Shown: positions 1 through 8,602, counted from the stretch's first letter. The stretch: DNA of 64,000 nucleotides from Methylopila sp. M107 (GCF_000384475.1 NZ_ARWB01000001.1:3475039-3539038), one strand, 5' to 3'. The notes: a model not told the origin generated them from the letters alone. Numbers and translations are program-made.

Positions 1-1108
1 CGTCCCACTCGGCGGCTGCGTCGGCGTCGCGCTCGTCGGGCCGCCGCTCGGAGGCGAGGCGCCCGAACGCATCCCCGTCCATCAGCCGAGACAGCGCCCA
101 GACGGCTGCGCCGCGCACGACCGGAGAAGCGTCGTCGATCAACGCGCGGGCCGCCGCGGCGGCTTCGGGAGTTCCGGCGTTGCCGAGCGCGATTGCGACG
201 TTGCGCACGAAGCGGTCACGCCCGATCCGCTTGACCGGCGACTTTGCGAACAGTTTTCGAAAATCCCCGTCGTTTAGCCCGGCGAGTTCCGACAGCCGCG
301 GCGCCTTCAGCGCGTCTCGCGCGGAAAGCCGCATCTCGCGGCCGGCCTCGGCGAACTTGTTCCACGGGCAGGCCGCGAGGCAGTCGTCGCAGCCATAGAT
401 CCGGTTGCCCATCGCGGCGCGGAATTCGCGCGCGATCGGGCCGTGATGCTCGATCGTGAGGTAGGAGACGCAGCGCCGCGCGTCGAGCCGGTAAGGCGCT
501 GGAAAGGCGTCGGTCGGGCAGGCGTCGAGGCAGGCCCGGCACGAGCCGCAGGCGTCCTGCGCGGGCTCGTCGGCCGGCAGGTCGGCGGTGGTGAAGATCG
601 CGCCGAGGAACAGCCAGGAGCCGAACCGCTTCGAGACCAGATTTGTGTGCTTGCCCTGCCAGCCGAGACCGGCGGCTTCCGCGAGCGGCTTCTCCATCAC
701 GGGCGCGGTGTCCACGAACACCTTGACGTCGTGGCCGGCCGCCGCGAGCGCGCCGGAAATCTGCTTCAGCCGGCCCTTGATCAGCTCGTGATAATCGTCG
801 CCTTGCGCATAGACCGAGATCGCGCCGCGCGAGCCGTCTTCGAGGATTTTGCGCGGATCGTCGGCGGGACCGTAGTTCATCGCGAGCATCACGACGGAGC
901 GGGCGTCGGCCCAGAGCGCGGCCGGCCGGCCGCGCAGTTCGGCGCGGTCCGCGAGCCAGTCCATCGTGGCGTGACGGCCCTCCGCCAGCGCCTCGGCGAG
1001 GCGCGGCGCGGCCTGCGGGATCGATCGGGGCGTCGTGACGGCCACCGCGTCGAAGCCGAGCGCCAGCGCCCGGCGCTCGATTTCGCGCCGCAGGGCGTCG
1101 GGCGTCAT
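1..1108 (-). CDS. queG: Epoxyqueuosine reductase QueG (3' end cut by window edge)
   Basis: QueG reduces epoxyqueuosine to queuosine, the last step of modifying the wobble base of tRNAs with GUN anticodons; it is a cytosolic cobalamin- and Fe-S-dependent enzyme. The translation from the ATG at 1108 carries two ferredoxin-type 4Fe-4S motifs, CGSCRACLDACP (read from about 550-515) and CDDCLAACPWNKF (about 390-355), followed by a HEAT-like alpha-helical tail near the window start. About 369 codons are visible, close to the usual family length, so only the C-terminus is missing. No clear Shine-Dalgarno precedes the start; it lies 42 bases after the stop of the NDUFA9-like gene on the same strand, so the two probably share a transcript. 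Confidence 0.92.
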   Translation of the reverse strand, partial: MTPDALRREIERRALALGFDAVAVTTPRSIPQAAPRLAEALAEGRHATMDWLADRAELRGRPAALWADARSVVMLAMNYGPADDPRKILEDGSRGAISVYAQGDDYHELIKGRLKQISGALAAAGHDVKVFVDTAPVMEKPLAEAAGLGWQGKHTNLVSKRFGSWLFLGAIFTTADLPADEPAQDACGSCRACLDACPTDAFPAPYRLDARRCVSYLTIEHHGPIAREFRAAMGNRIYGCDDCLAACPWNKFAEAGREMRLSARDALKAPRLSELAGLNDGDFRKLFAKSPVKRIGRDRFVRNVAIALGNAGTPEAAAAARALIDDASPVVRGAAVWALSRLMDGDAFGRLASERRPDERDADAAAEWD

Positions 1109-1150
1109 CGCGGGAGGTTTCGCGCGGCGGCCGTCATGGCGTGCGCCCCG

Positions 1151-2146
1151 TCAGACCTCGACCCGGGTCTTCTCGAACTGGCCGGCCTTGCGGTAGCGCC
1201 AGAGATAGCCCGGAACGACGGAACCGATCGGGGTCGGCTCGATCCCAAAGGCCCGCAGCGTCCGGCCGGTCGCCTCCGCGTCGCTCGACACGACATTGTC
1301 GGTCTCGAGCATCGTCACCTGATCGACGGTGAGCGGCGCGTTCGGCAGCAGCTGGAGAAGCTTGGCCTGCGCCTTGGCGAGGCCGAAGGGCAGCGGCGCG
1401 AGGATGCGATTGCGTCCGGTCTCCTTCAGCACATAGCGCAGGATCTCCTCGAAGCTCAGCACTTCGGGCCCGCCGAGTTCGTAGGCGCCGTCGCCGCCCG
1501 CGACTGCGCCGTCGAGCGCGCCGGCGACCGCCTGAGCGACGTCTCCGACGAAGACCGGCTGGAACAGCGTTTTTCCGCCGCCGATCAGCGGCAAAGCGGG
1601 GGAGACCCGCGCCATCGCGGCGAAGCGGTTGAAGAACGAATCTTCCGGCCCAAACACGATCGACGGGCGGAGGATCACGGCGTCGGGAAAGACCTCGAGG
1701 GCCGCGTCTTCGCCGGCCGATTTGCTGCGGCCGTACTCTGCCGCGCTCTGCCGGTCGGCGCCGATCGCAGACATCTGCAGGAAGCTCGTCGCGCCCGCCT
1801 CTTTGGCGGCCCGCGCCGCGAGCCTCGGCCCCTCGGCCTGCAGCGCGTCGAATGTCTGCTTGCCGCTCTCGGCCAGGATGCCGACGAGATTCACCACCGC
1901 GTCCGCGCCCCGGGCGGCCTGCAGCACCGATTCGGGAAACCGCATGTTCGCCTGCGTCGCGACGATCTGCCCGACGCCGCCCAAGGGCTGCAGGTGTCCC
2001 GCGAGGTCCGGACGGCGCACCGCGACCCGCACACGCCAGCCGTTGCGCACCAGCGCGCGGACGACATGGCGTCCGATAAAGCCCGAGCCGCCGAACACCG
2101 TCACGAGCTTGTCGCCCACCGGGCGCGGGGCAGTCGGCGAGGCCAT
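1151..2146 (-). CDS. NDUFA9-like NAD(P)-binding protein (atypical SDR)
   Basis: A 331-residue atypical short-chain dehydrogenase of the family that includes the complex I accessory subunit NDUFA9. The N-terminus has the Rossmann motif VFGGSGFIGRHVVRAL at about residues 17-32, an Asn/Val-rich strand (DAVVNLVGILAE) and a YGRSKSAGE segment in place of a canonical YxxxK. In alphaproteobacteria members of this family are usually annotated as complex I NDUFA9 subunit family proteins; their exact substrate is not established. The start at 2146 is chosen because AAGGAG sits nine bases upstream; a longer in-frame reading exists but lacks that support. It is followed on the same strand by queG. Confidence 0.85.
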   Translation of the reverse strand: MASPTAPRPVGDKLVTVFGGSGFIGRHVVRALVRNGWRVRVAVRRPDLAGHLQPLGGVGQIVATQANMRFPESVLQAARGADAVVNLVGILAESGKQTFDALQAEGPRLAARAAKEAGATSFLQMSAIGADRQSAAEYGRSKSAGEDAALEVFPDAVILRPSIVFGPEDSFFNRFAAMARVSPALPLIGGGKTLFQPVFVGDVAQAVAGALDGAVAGGDGAYELGGPEVLSFEEILRYVLKETGRNRILAPLPFGLAKAQAKLLQLLPNAPLTVDQVTMLETDNVVSSDAEATGRTLRAFGIEPTPIGSVVPGYLWRYRKAGQFEKTRVEV

Positions 2147-2240
2147 GTCCGGCGTCTCCTTGAACATCTGGAAGCGTCTTAGACTGAGGTAGGACAAAGC
2201 CCGGCGCGCGTAAAGCAAGCTGCTTCGCTCGCGAAGGGCG

Positions 2241-2307
2241 CTCTGCGCCCCCGATCCTGACTTTGCGCCCACCAACAGCGCTTTGCGCCCGAGATCGGCT
2301 TTGCGCC
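2241..2307. repeat. Four short direct repeats with 18-20 bp period
   Basis: The core CTYTGCGCC occurs at 2241, 2261, 2281 and 2299, spaced 20, 20 and 18 bases. It lies between the NDUFA9-like gene (leftward) and the tRNA-Leu promoter. The period equals about two helical turns, so the copies would face the same side of the DNA. Confidence 0.7.
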
Positions 2308-2308
2308 A

Positions 2309-2337
2309 TTGACAGGCGATGCCCCGCCCCCCTAAGA
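2309..2337 (+). promoter_or_regulatory. Likely sigma-70 promoter of tRNA-Leu
   Basis: TTGACA at 2309-2314 is followed after 17 bases by CTAAGA at 2332-2337. The expected transcription start falls a few bases before the tRNA 5' end at 2348. Confidence 0.55.
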
Positions 2338-2347
2338 CCCGCGGCGA

Positions 2348-2432
2348 GCCCAGGTGGCGGAACTGGTAGACGCGCACGGTTCAGGTCCGTGTGGGTAACA
2401 CCGTGGAGGTTCGAGTCCTCTCCTGGGCACCA
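2348..2432 (+). tRNA. tRNA-Leu (anticodon CAG), CCA encoded
   Basis: The acceptor arms GCCCAGG (2348-2354) and CCTGGGC (2422-2428) pair perfectly, followed by discriminator A and an encoded CCA. The anticodon stem CACGG/CCGTG holds the loop TTCAGGT, giving anticodon CAG, which reads CUG leucine codons. The variable arm is long (GTGGGTAACACC region), as expected for a class II tRNA, and the T-loop GTTCGAGTC is canonical. Total 85 nt including CCA. Confidence 0.96.
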
Positions 2433-2433
2433 T

Positions 2434-2466
2434 GGGGATCCCGACGGCAAACGCCTCGGGATCCCC
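2434..2466 (+). terminator. Strong hairpin directly after tRNA-Leu
   Basis: Arms GGGGATCCCGA and TCGGGATCCCC form an 11-bp perfect stem, with a further GGC/GCC inside. It begins two bases after the CCA end. No U-tract follows, so it is terminator-like and may also act as a 3' processing barrier. Confidence 0.6.
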
Positions 2467-2674
2467 GCCACTCCCCTACATAGCGCTGGCGTTCACCTCG
2501 GCTGCTCCGCCGCTTAGCGCGCATTGATCGCCGCGCGGATAGCGCTGCGAAGGCCCGACGGGCCGCTGGCGCTTGACGTTTGCGCCGCGCCGCGCAATTG
2601 GAACTGCCGGTCGCTGGCCACTTTAGGCGGGTACAGGCTTCCGGGCGGCGCTCATCCCACGGCCACGAGGCGAC

Positions 2675-3289
2675 ATGACGATCCGACTTCATCGCGGCGA
2701 CCTGCCGGACGACTATGTCGCCGGCGACTCCGTCGCGATCGACACCGAGACGCTCGGCCTCAATCCGAATCGCGACCGCCTGTGTCTCGTGCAGATCTCG
2801 ACCGGCGACGGCTCCGCCGACCTGGTGCAGATTGCGCCGGGGCAGGGCAGGGCGCCAAATCTGGAGCGCGTGCTGAAGGACCGGGCGGTCCTGAAGCTGT
2901 TTCATTTCGCCCGTTTCGACGTCGCGGCCCTCTACAAGGCGTTCGGCGTGATGACCGAGCCGGTCTACTGCACCAAGATCGCATCCCGGCTCGTGCGGAC
3001 CTACACGGACCGCCACGGCCTCAAGGACCTTGTGCGCGAGCTGCTAAATGTCGAAATATCGAAGCAGCAGCAGTCGTCCGACTGGGGCGCCGACGAATTG
3101 ACGGACGCGCAGCTCGCTTATGCGGCGAGCGACGTCCTTCATCTCCACGCGCTCAAGCGGAAGCTCGACGCGCAGCTCGCCCGTGAAGGCCGTGCAGCCT
3201 TCGCGGACGCCTGTTTCGCCTTCGTGCCCGTCCGGGCGGCGCTTGACCTCGCCGGCTGGGCCGAGACCGATATTTTCTCGCACGCCTGA
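2675..3289 (+). CDS. rnd: Ribonuclease D-like 3'-5' exonuclease (DEDDy, single domain)
   Basis: A 204-residue 3'-5' exoribonuclease consisting only of the DEDD nuclease domain; full-length RNase D adds HRDC domains that are absent here, as is usual for the short alphaproteobacterial form. The catalytic acidic residues are visible: D23 and E25 (IDTETLG), D82 (HFARFD), and Y149/D153 (YAASD), which makes it a DEDDy enzyme. It probably trims tRNA or other structured RNA 3' ends. It heads the block that continues with lptA and lptB, 54 bases downstream. GAGG precedes the ATG. Confidence 0.88.
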   Translation: MTIRLHRGDLPDDYVAGDSVAIDTETLGLNPNRDRLCLVQISTGDGSADLVQIAPGQGRAPNLERVLKDRAVLKLFHFARFDVAALYKAFGVMTEPVYCTKIASRLVRTYTDRHGLKDLVRELLNVEISKQQQSSDWGADELTDAQLAYAASDVLHLHALKRKLDAQLAREGRAAFADACFAFVPVRAALDLAGWAETDIFSHA

Positions 3290-3343
3290 ATGTGCGCCGA
3301 CGGGTGGACCGTCCGGCGCGGCAACGTCCGCAAAGAGGCGCCC

Positions 3344-3940
3344 ATGAGACTGATCCTCGCCGCCCTCGCCGTTCTGGCCGTCCCGTCCGCGGTCCAGGCC
3401 CAGCAGCAGAACCAGGGCGCGGTGACGAGCGCGTTCTCCGGCTTCTCGACCAAGTCCGACGACCCGGTGAACGTCGAGGCAGACAATCTCGAGGTTCGCG
3501 ACCAGGACCAGTCGGCGGTGTTCTCCGGCAAGGTCGTGCTGAAGCAGGGCGGCTCGATCGTGAACGCGCGCAAGCTCACGATCTACTACTACCAGAAGGG
3601 CCAGACCCCCGCGGCCAAGACGGACGGCAGCCCGAAGCAGGGCGAGACCGCCGGCGGCGCGGCGAAGCCCGAGACCGGCCGCAGCATCCGCCGGATGGAG
3701 GCGGAGGGCGACGTGGTCGTCACCCAGCGCAACCAGCGGGCGACCGGGGCGCGCGGCGTGTTCGATGTCGAGTCGAACAAGGTCGAGCTCACCGGCGGCG
3801 TCGTCGTCAGCCAGGACGACAATGTGATCAAGGGCGATCGGCTGCGCGTCGACCTGACGACGCAGACGTCCCGCGTCGAAGGCGGCGGGTCCGGCCGCGT
3901 CCAGGGCGTGTTCACGCCGAAACAGCAGCCGACGCGCTGA
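3344..3940 (+). CDS. lptA: LPS transport periplasmic protein LptA (OstA domain)
   Basis: LptA bridges the inner- and outer-membrane parts of the Lpt machine and shields lipid A in the periplasm. The 198-residue product has a signal peptide (MRLILAALAVLAVPSAVQAQ) and a beta-jellyroll OstA domain beginning near residue 38 (DPVNVEADNLEVRDQDQSAVFSGKVVL), with the second half (NKVELTGGVVVSQDDNVIKGDRLRVDL) repeating the fold. A low-complexity charged insert (about residues 88-110) separates the halves. AAAGAGG lies just before the ATG at 3344; an earlier in-frame ATG at 3290 would spoil the signal peptide. lptB follows after 26 bases. The usual upstream neighbour lptC is not present. Confidence 0.9.
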   Translation: MRLILAALAVLAVPSAVQAQQQNQGAVTSAFSGFSTKSDDPVNVEADNLEVRDQDQSAVFSGKVVLKQGGSIVNARKLTIYYYQKGQTPAAKTDGSPKQGETAGGAAKPETGRSIRRMEAEGDVVVTQRNQRATGARGVFDVESNKVELTGGVVVSQDDNVIKGDRLRVDLTTQTSRVEGGGSGRVQGVFTPKQQPTR

Positions 3941-3966
3941 GACGGCGCGGGAGACGGCCCTAAGCG

Positions 3967-4803
3967 ATGCTCGGACGCAATCCCCAGTCAGAGGGCGACA
4001 AGCCCTCGCGCCGCCTGAAGCGCAAGGTCAAGCGCGCGGAGGCCGGCCACCGCACGGACTTCGCCTTCGCGGAGGCCCATGAGGGCGCGCTGGTCGCGAG
4101 CCATCTCGCGAAATCCTACGGCGCCCGCCAGGTCGTGAAGGACGTCAGCGTCTCCGTGAAACGCGGCGAGGCGGTCGGGCTGCTCGGGCCGAACGGCGCC
4201 GGCAAGACCACCGTGTTCTACATGATCACCGGCCTCGTTCCGGCCGACAACGGCCGGATCGAGCTCGACGGCGAGGACGTGACGCGCCTGCCGATGCACA
4301 AGCGCGCGCGGCTCGGCGTCGGCTACCTGCCGCAGGAGGCCTCGATCTTCCGCGGGCTCAGCGTCGAGGACAACATCCGCGCCGTGCTCGAGGTGATCGA
4401 GCCCGACCGCGAGCGGCGCAAACACGACCTCGAGGCGCTGCTGCAAGAGTTCGGGATTGAGCGTCTGAGAAAATCGCCCGCCATCGCGCTCTCGGGCGGC
4501 GAGCGGCGGCGCGTCGAGATCGCCCGCGCGCTCGCCACCCGCCCGAGCTTCATGCTGCTCGACGAGCCGTTCGCCGGCATCGACCCGATCGCGGTCGGCG
4601 ACATCCAGGCGCTGGTCCGCCACCTCACCGATCGCGGCATCGGAGTCCTGATCACCGACCACAACGTCCGCGAGACGCTCGGGCTGATCGACCGGGCCTA
4701 CATCATCCACGCCGGCGGCGTGCTGATGGAGGGCGATCCGGACGAGGTCGTCGCGCATTCCGACGTCCGACGGCTTTACCTCGGCGAAGAATTCCGGCTT
4801 TAG
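3967..4803 (+). CDS. lptB: LPS export ABC transporter ATP-binding protein LptB
   Basis: Cytoplasmic ATPase of the LptB2FG complex that extracts LPS from the inner membrane. Walker A GPNGAGKT at residues 74-81, the Q-loop [10 protein letters not shown] at about 119-128, signature LSGGERRR at 175-182, Walker B FMLLDEP at 195-201 and the switch histidine H232 are all intact. The 278-residue protein has a basic N-terminal extension of about 40 residues beyond the E. coli length, a common feature in this order. It sits between lptA and rpoN, the conserved arrangement in proteobacteria. Confidence 0.95.
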   Translation: MLGRNPQSEGDKPSRRLKRKVKRAEAGHRTDFAFAEAHEGALVASHLAKSYGARQVVKDVSVSVKRGEAVGLLGPNGAGKTTVFYMITGLVPADNGRIELDGEDVTRLPMHKRARLGVGYLPQEASIFRGLSVEDNIRAVLEVIEPDRERRKHDLEALLQEFGIERLRKSPAIALSGGERRRVEIARALATRPSFMLLDEPFAGIDPIAVGDIQALVRHLTDRGIGVLITDHNVRETLGLIDRAYIIHAGGVLMEGDPDEVVAHSDVRRLYLGEEFRL

Positions 4804-4966
4804 ATCGACGCAGGGCCGCTTCGCATGCAAGAATCGGCCCACAGGCGCTTCGCCTGCGCGCCGATTGTTGTAAGGTCGCGCGTCCCGTCGGCGCATCCGC
4901 TGCGCTCAGGGCGCGTGGGAGCCGAGAGTTTCATGGCTTTGCCGTCGAAATGGGCCTGACGCCGTC

Positions 4967-6487
4967 ATGGCCCTGACCCCGAAGCTGGCGCTTCGCCAGT
5001 CGCAGTCGCTGGTCATGACGCCGCAGCTGATGCAGGCGATCAAGCTGCTGCAGCTGTCGAGCCTCGATCTCGTGTCCTATGTCGAGCGCGAACTGGAGCA
5101 GAACCCGCTGCTCGAACGCCAGGAGCACGACGAGGCGCCGCCGGCCCGAGAGGACGCCGCCGGCGCCGAGCAGGGCGAGGCTTGGTCCGAGGGCGCGGCG
5201 CCGGGCTCCCGCGCCGAGGTTGAGGGCCGCCTCGGCACCGACCTCGGCAACGTGTTTCCCGACGATGCGCCGAGCGCGCCCGAGCGGCCCGAGCCGGTCG
5301 CGGCTCAGGAGTCCGGCGACTGGTCGGGCATGGGCGTGGGCGGCGCCTCCTCCTCCTCGTCGGGCGAAGGCGCGGACCTCGAGGCCTATGTGGCCGAGCG
5401 CCCGACGCTGGCTGACCATCTGGAACGACAGCTCGCGCTCGCGGTCTCCGATCCGGTCGACCGGCTGATCGGCCAGCACCTGATCGATCTCGTGGACGCC
5501 GCGGGCTATCTACGCGAGACCACCGAGAGCGTCGCCGAACGGCTGGGCGCGCCGCTCGCCGCGGTCGAACGCGTGCTGGGGCTGATCCACACCTTCGAGC
5601 CGACCGGCGTCGGGGCGCGGTCGCTGAAGGAATGCCTCGCGATCCAGCTTCGCGAGCTCGATCGGCTGGACCCCGCGATGCAGGCGCTGGTCGACAATCT
5701 CGAACTCGTCGCGCGCCGTGATTTCCCGGCGCTGAGACGGCTCTGCGGCGTCGACGACGAGGATCTGACCGACATGCTGGCGGAGATCCGCCGGCTCGAC
5801 CCCAAGCCCGGCCACGCCTTCGGCTCCGAAATCCTGCAGCCGATCACGCCGGACGTGACCGTGCGGGCGGCCTCGGACGGCTCATGGCTCGTGGAGCTGG
5901 TCTCCGACGCGCTGCCGCGGGTGCTCGTCAACCAGACCTATTACGCCAAGGTCGTGAAGACGACGAAGTCCGACACCGAGAAGACGTTCCTGACCGAGTG
6001 CCTTCAGACCGCGAACTGGCTGACCCGCAGCCTCGAGCAGCGCGCCCGGACGATCCTCAAGGTCTCGACCGAGATCGTGCGCCAGCAGGACGGCTTCCTG
6101 ACCTACGGGGTCGCGCATTTGCGGCCGCTCAACCTGCGCATGATCGCCGACGCCATCGGCATGCACGAATCGACGGTGTCGCGCGTCACGGCGAACAAAT
6201 ATCTCGCGACCCCGCGCGGGGTGTTCGAGCTCAAGTATTTCTTCACCGCCTCGATCGCCAGCGCCGACGGCGGCGACGCCCACTCCGCGGAAGCGGTCCG
6301 CCACCGCATCCGCGTGATGATCGACGCCGAGAGTCCGGACGAAATCCTGTCCGACGACACGATTGTGAAGCGCCTGCATGACGGCGGCGTCGAGATCGCC
6401 CGAAGGACGGTCGCGAAGTACCGCGAAAGCCTGAGGATTCCTTCATCCGTCCAGCGCCGCCGCGAGAAGCAGAGCGCCGCGCGCTAG
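4967..6487 (+). CDS. rpoN: RNA polymerase sigma-54 factor
   Basis: Sigma-54 directs RNA polymerase to -24/-12 promoters and needs AAA+ activators. The 506-residue protein has the glutamine-rich region I (LALRQSQSLVMTPQLMQAIKLLQ, near the N-terminus), an acidic low-complexity region II (about 55-150, including a poly-Ser stretch), the core-binding and HTH regions, and the diagnostic RpoN box ARRTVAKYRE at 478-487. Downstream hpf and ptsN belong to the classical rpoN cluster linking nitrogen regulation with the PTS-Ntr phosphorelay. The 163-base gap after lptB contains a small GC hairpin (around 4852-4866). Confidence 0.96.
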   Translation: MALTPKLALRQSQSLVMTPQLMQAIKLLQLSSLDLVSYVERELEQNPLLERQEHDEAPPAREDAAGAEQGEAWSEGAAPGSRAEVEGRLGTDLGNVFPDDAPSAPERPEPVAAQESGDWSGMGVGGASSSSSGEGADLEAYVAERPTLADHLERQLALAVSDPVDRLIGQHLIDLVDAAGYLRETTESVAERLGAPLAAVERVLGLIHTFEPTGVGARSLKECLAIQLRELDRLDPAMQALVDNLELVARRDFPALRRLCGVDDEDLTDMLAEIRRLDPKPGHAFGSEILQPITPDVTVRAASDGSWLVELVSDALPRVLVNQTYYAKVVKTTKSDTEKTFLTECLQTANWLTRSLEQRARTILKVSTEIVRQQDGFLTYGVAHLRPLNLRMIADAIGMHESTVSRVTANKYLATPRGVFELKYFFTASIASADGGDAHSAEAVRHRIRVMIDAESPDEILSDDTIVKRLHDGGVEIARRTVAKYRESLRIPSSVQRRREKQSAAR

Positions 6488-6551
6488 CGGGCGGCCCGAA
6501 AGGTCCAGTGCGACGCGATCGCCGGCCCCGGCTCTTGTTCAGCGCGTGGCG

Positions 6552-6569
6552 CCGTTCAAATTTGAACGG
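6552..6569. promoter_or_regulatory. 18-bp perfect palindrome upstream of hpf
   Basis: CCGTTCAAA followed directly by its reverse complement TTTGAACGG. It lies about 33 bases upstream of the putative -35 of hpf in the rpoN-hpf gap, an isolated AT-rich spot, and is a candidate binding site for a dimeric regulator. Confidence 0.45.
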
Positions 6570-6601
6570 TTCGGAACGACGGGCGGCGGTCTTCCTTCCG
6601 A

Positions 6602-6630
6602 TTGACTTGGGCGAAACGCGCTCGTACCAC
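6602..6630 (+). promoter_or_regulatory. Candidate sigma-70 promoter of hpf
   Basis: TTGACT at 6602-6607 and TACCAC at 6625-6630 with a 17-base spacer, about 70 bases before the hpf start. It would allow hpf-ptsN expression separate from rpoN. Confidence 0.4.
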
Positions 6631-6700
6631 TCAGGGCTTCCGACGACCCGCCCCTGACACGGGCGGGACCCCAGTCCGCATTCGATCACGAGGGAATTTC

Positions 6701-7282
6701 ATGGCCTTGCGCGTATCCGGGAAGAATCTCGACATTGGAGAGGCGCTTCGCGGGCAGGTTCAGGATCGGATCGAAGATGCGATGACCAAGTACTTCGGCG
6801 GCGGATTCGCCGGCCATGTCACGGTCGCGAAGGACGGTTCCGGCTTCCGCACGGAATGTTCGCTGCATCTCGACAGCGGCATCGTCCTGCAGGCGACCGG
6901 CGCCGCGGGCGACGCTTATGCGAGCTTCGACCAGGCCGCCGGCCGCATCGAGACGCGTCTGAAGCGCTACAAGACCCGCCTGAAGGACCATCACGCGGAG
7001 CCGGAAGGCGGCGCCGACGCGCTGGCCTATTCGGTCATCGAGACCCCGGACGAGGAGGTCGCCGAGCCGGAAGGCTGGAGCCCGGTCATCGTCGCGGAGT
7101 CCACCAAGCCGGTGCGTCGCATGACGGTCGGTTTCGCGGTGATGGAGCTCGACCTGACGGGCGCGCCCGTGGTCGTGTTCCGCCATGCGAGCCATGGCCG
7201 ATTGAACATCGTGTATCGGCGTTCCGACGGAAATGTCGGCTGGATTGACCCGCCGGCCCAGAACGGCTCCGACGGCCATTGA
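6701..7282 (+). CDS. hpf: Ribosome hibernation-promoting factor, long form
   Basis: Long-form HPF binds the 30S subunit in slow-growing cells and drives 100S ribosome dimer formation. The 193-residue product has the N-terminal sigma-54 modulation/RaiA domain (residues 1-105, MALRVSGKNLDIGEALRGQV onward) and the C-terminal dimerisation domain (RRMTVGFAVMELDLTGAPVVVFRHASHGRLNIVYRR region split around residues 135-180), joined by an acidic linker. The start at 6701 has AGGGAA seven bases upstream; longer readings into the intergenic region would cross the promoter. It follows rpoN and precedes ptsN. Confidence 0.92.
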   Translation: MALRVSGKNLDIGEALRGQVQDRIEDAMTKYFGGGFAGHVTVAKDGSGFRTECSLHLDSGIVLQATGAAGDAYASFDQAAGRIETRLKRYKTRLKDHHAEPEGGADALAYSVIETPDEEVAEPEGWSPVIVAESTKPVRRMTVGFAVMELDLTGAPVVVFRHASHGRLNIVYRRSDGNVGWIDPPAQNGSDGH

Positions 7283-7354
7283 CTTCGACCGTTACCTCGG
7301 CGACCGATCCGGATCGCCGAAGCGGAACGGCGGTTTTCCGAGGTTAGACGTCCG

Positions 7355-7822
7355 ATGCATCTCGGCGATTTGCTGGCGCCCAACGCGGTTCTGCCGGCCC
7401 TCAAGGTCAGCTCGAAAAAACAGGCGATCCAGGAGCTCGCGGCCAAGGCCGCGGAGCTGACCGGCCTGCCCGAGCGCGACGTGTTCGACACGCTGCTGCA
7501 GCGCGAGCGGCTCGGCTCCACCGGGGTCGGGGCGGGAATCGCGATCCCGCACGGCAAGCTGCCGAAGTTCGACAGGCTGTTCGGCCTGTTCGCCCGCCTC
7601 GAGCGTCCGATCGATTTCGACGCGCTCGACGGCGAGCCGGTCGATCTCGCTTTCCTGCTGCTCGCTCCCGAAACCGCGGGGGCCGACCACCTGAAGGCGC
7701 TCGCGCGCGTCGCCCGTGCGCTGCGCGATCCGCTGACAGCGCAAAAGCTTCGGTCGTCCCGCGACGGCGCTGCGCTTTACGCCGTGCTCACCCAGGCGGC
7801 GGCCTCTTCCAACGCCGCCTGA
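7355..7822 (+). CDS. ptsN: PTS IIA-like nitrogen regulatory protein PtsN (EIIA-Ntr)
   Basis: Terminal phosphoacceptor of the PTS-Ntr chain (PtsP-NPr-PtsN), which modulates potassium transport, stringent response and nitrogen metabolism. The 155-residue protein has the single EIIA fructose-type domain with the phosphorylatable histidine H66 in AIPHGKL. It closes the rpoN-hpf-ptsN block, 72 bases after hpf. The C-terminus ends in a short Ala/Ser tail. Confidence 0.94.
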   Translation: MHLGDLLAPNAVLPALKVSSKKQAIQELAAKAAELTGLPERDVFDTLLQRERLGSTGVGAGIAIPHGKLPKFDRLFGLFARLERPIDFDALDGEPVDLAFLLLAPETAGADHLKALARVARALRDPLTAQKLRSSRDGAALYAVLTQAAASSNAA

Positions 7823-7912
7823 GACGGTGCGGCGCTCGCGGGCCTCGTGACGAGGCGCGCCGCGCCGTCGAGCCGCGCGCGGCCCTGATCAGCCCATTCC
7901 CGAGGAAACCGC

Positions 7913-8602
7913 ATGCTGCGCTGCTGCCTGACGGCCGCCTTGCTGATCGTCGCCGCGACTCCGGCCCTGGCGCTCAACGGCGTCTGCCGCGGCTTCAATT
8001 TCCAGAACGACCTGCGCGCGGTCGGCCTTTATGAGGTCGCCGAGACGGGGCGCAGCTATTTCATAAAGGGGCCGACGCGCGAGCGGGAGGACTGTCCCTC
8101 GCTGTCGCCCGCCTGCCGGCAGCGCTCGTTCCTGGTCGAGGGCGACAAGGTGGTGGTGAACGAGATCGAGGGCGGCTTCGCCTGCGCGAACTACGTCAAC
8201 CGCAAGGGAACCGACATCGCGAGCTGGCTGCCGCTGTCGTCCCTGTCGCGCGTGCAGGTCCAGCCGCGCTGGGAAGGCCGCTGGACCACCTATGACGGCC
8301 GCGCCGTGATCACCGTCGAGAGCGCGCCGAACGGCAGGATGCTGGTGTCCGGGGCCGCCACCTACGACGCCGGCGGCGGCGCCCTGAACACCGGACAGTT
8401 CGCGGTCGAAGGCGACCCCAGCAAGCCGGAGTTTTCGTTCGGCTATTATGGCGGTCGGCAGATGAGCTACGAGGAGGCGCATGCCGGACCGAAGCGCTGC
8501 GCCGCGCGCATCGTTCAGCTCGGCCCCTACCTGGCGGTGATCGACAACGACGCCTGCGGCGGCCAGAACGTCCGCTTCATGGGACTCTACGCGCGGCAGT
8601 GA
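7913..8602 (+). CDS. Secreted protein of unknown function
   Basis: A 229-residue protein with a clear Sec signal peptide (MLRCCLTAALLIVAATPALA) and six later cysteines (C23 in NGVCRGF, two in DCPSLSPAC, then FACAN, KRCAA, DACGG), which suggests disulfide bonds in the periplasm. I do not recognise a domain; the aromatic-rich beta-like segments around RWEGRWTTYDGRAVITVES resemble small beta-barrel folds but this is only an impression. It stands alone between ptsN and the convergently transcribed Hsp20/DUF1150 pair. A GAGGAAA ribosome-binding site precedes the ATG. Confidence 0.75.
   Translation: MLRCCLTAALLIVAATPALALNGVCRGFNFQNDLRAVGLYEVAETGRSYFIKGPTREREDCPSLSPACRQRSFLVEGDKVVVNEIEGGFACANYVNRKGTDIASWLPLSSLSRVQVQPRWEGRWTTYDGRAVITVESAPNGRMLVSGAATYDAGGGALNTGQFAVEGDPSKPEFSFGYYGGRQMSYEEAHAGPKRCAARIVQLGPYLAVIDNDACGGQNVRFMGLYARQ

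Noticed and set aside
443-2182. Long plus-strand frame of 579 codons over queG and the NDUFA9-like gene
   Set aside because: It runs antisense to two genes with clear motifs; its translation is Arg/Ala-rich and without domains, a common shadow in GC-rich DNA.
2348-2466. Integration site of a genomic island at tRNA-Leu
   Set aside because: No integrase, no repeat of the tRNA 3' end and no foreign genes follow; RNase D and lpt genes come next.
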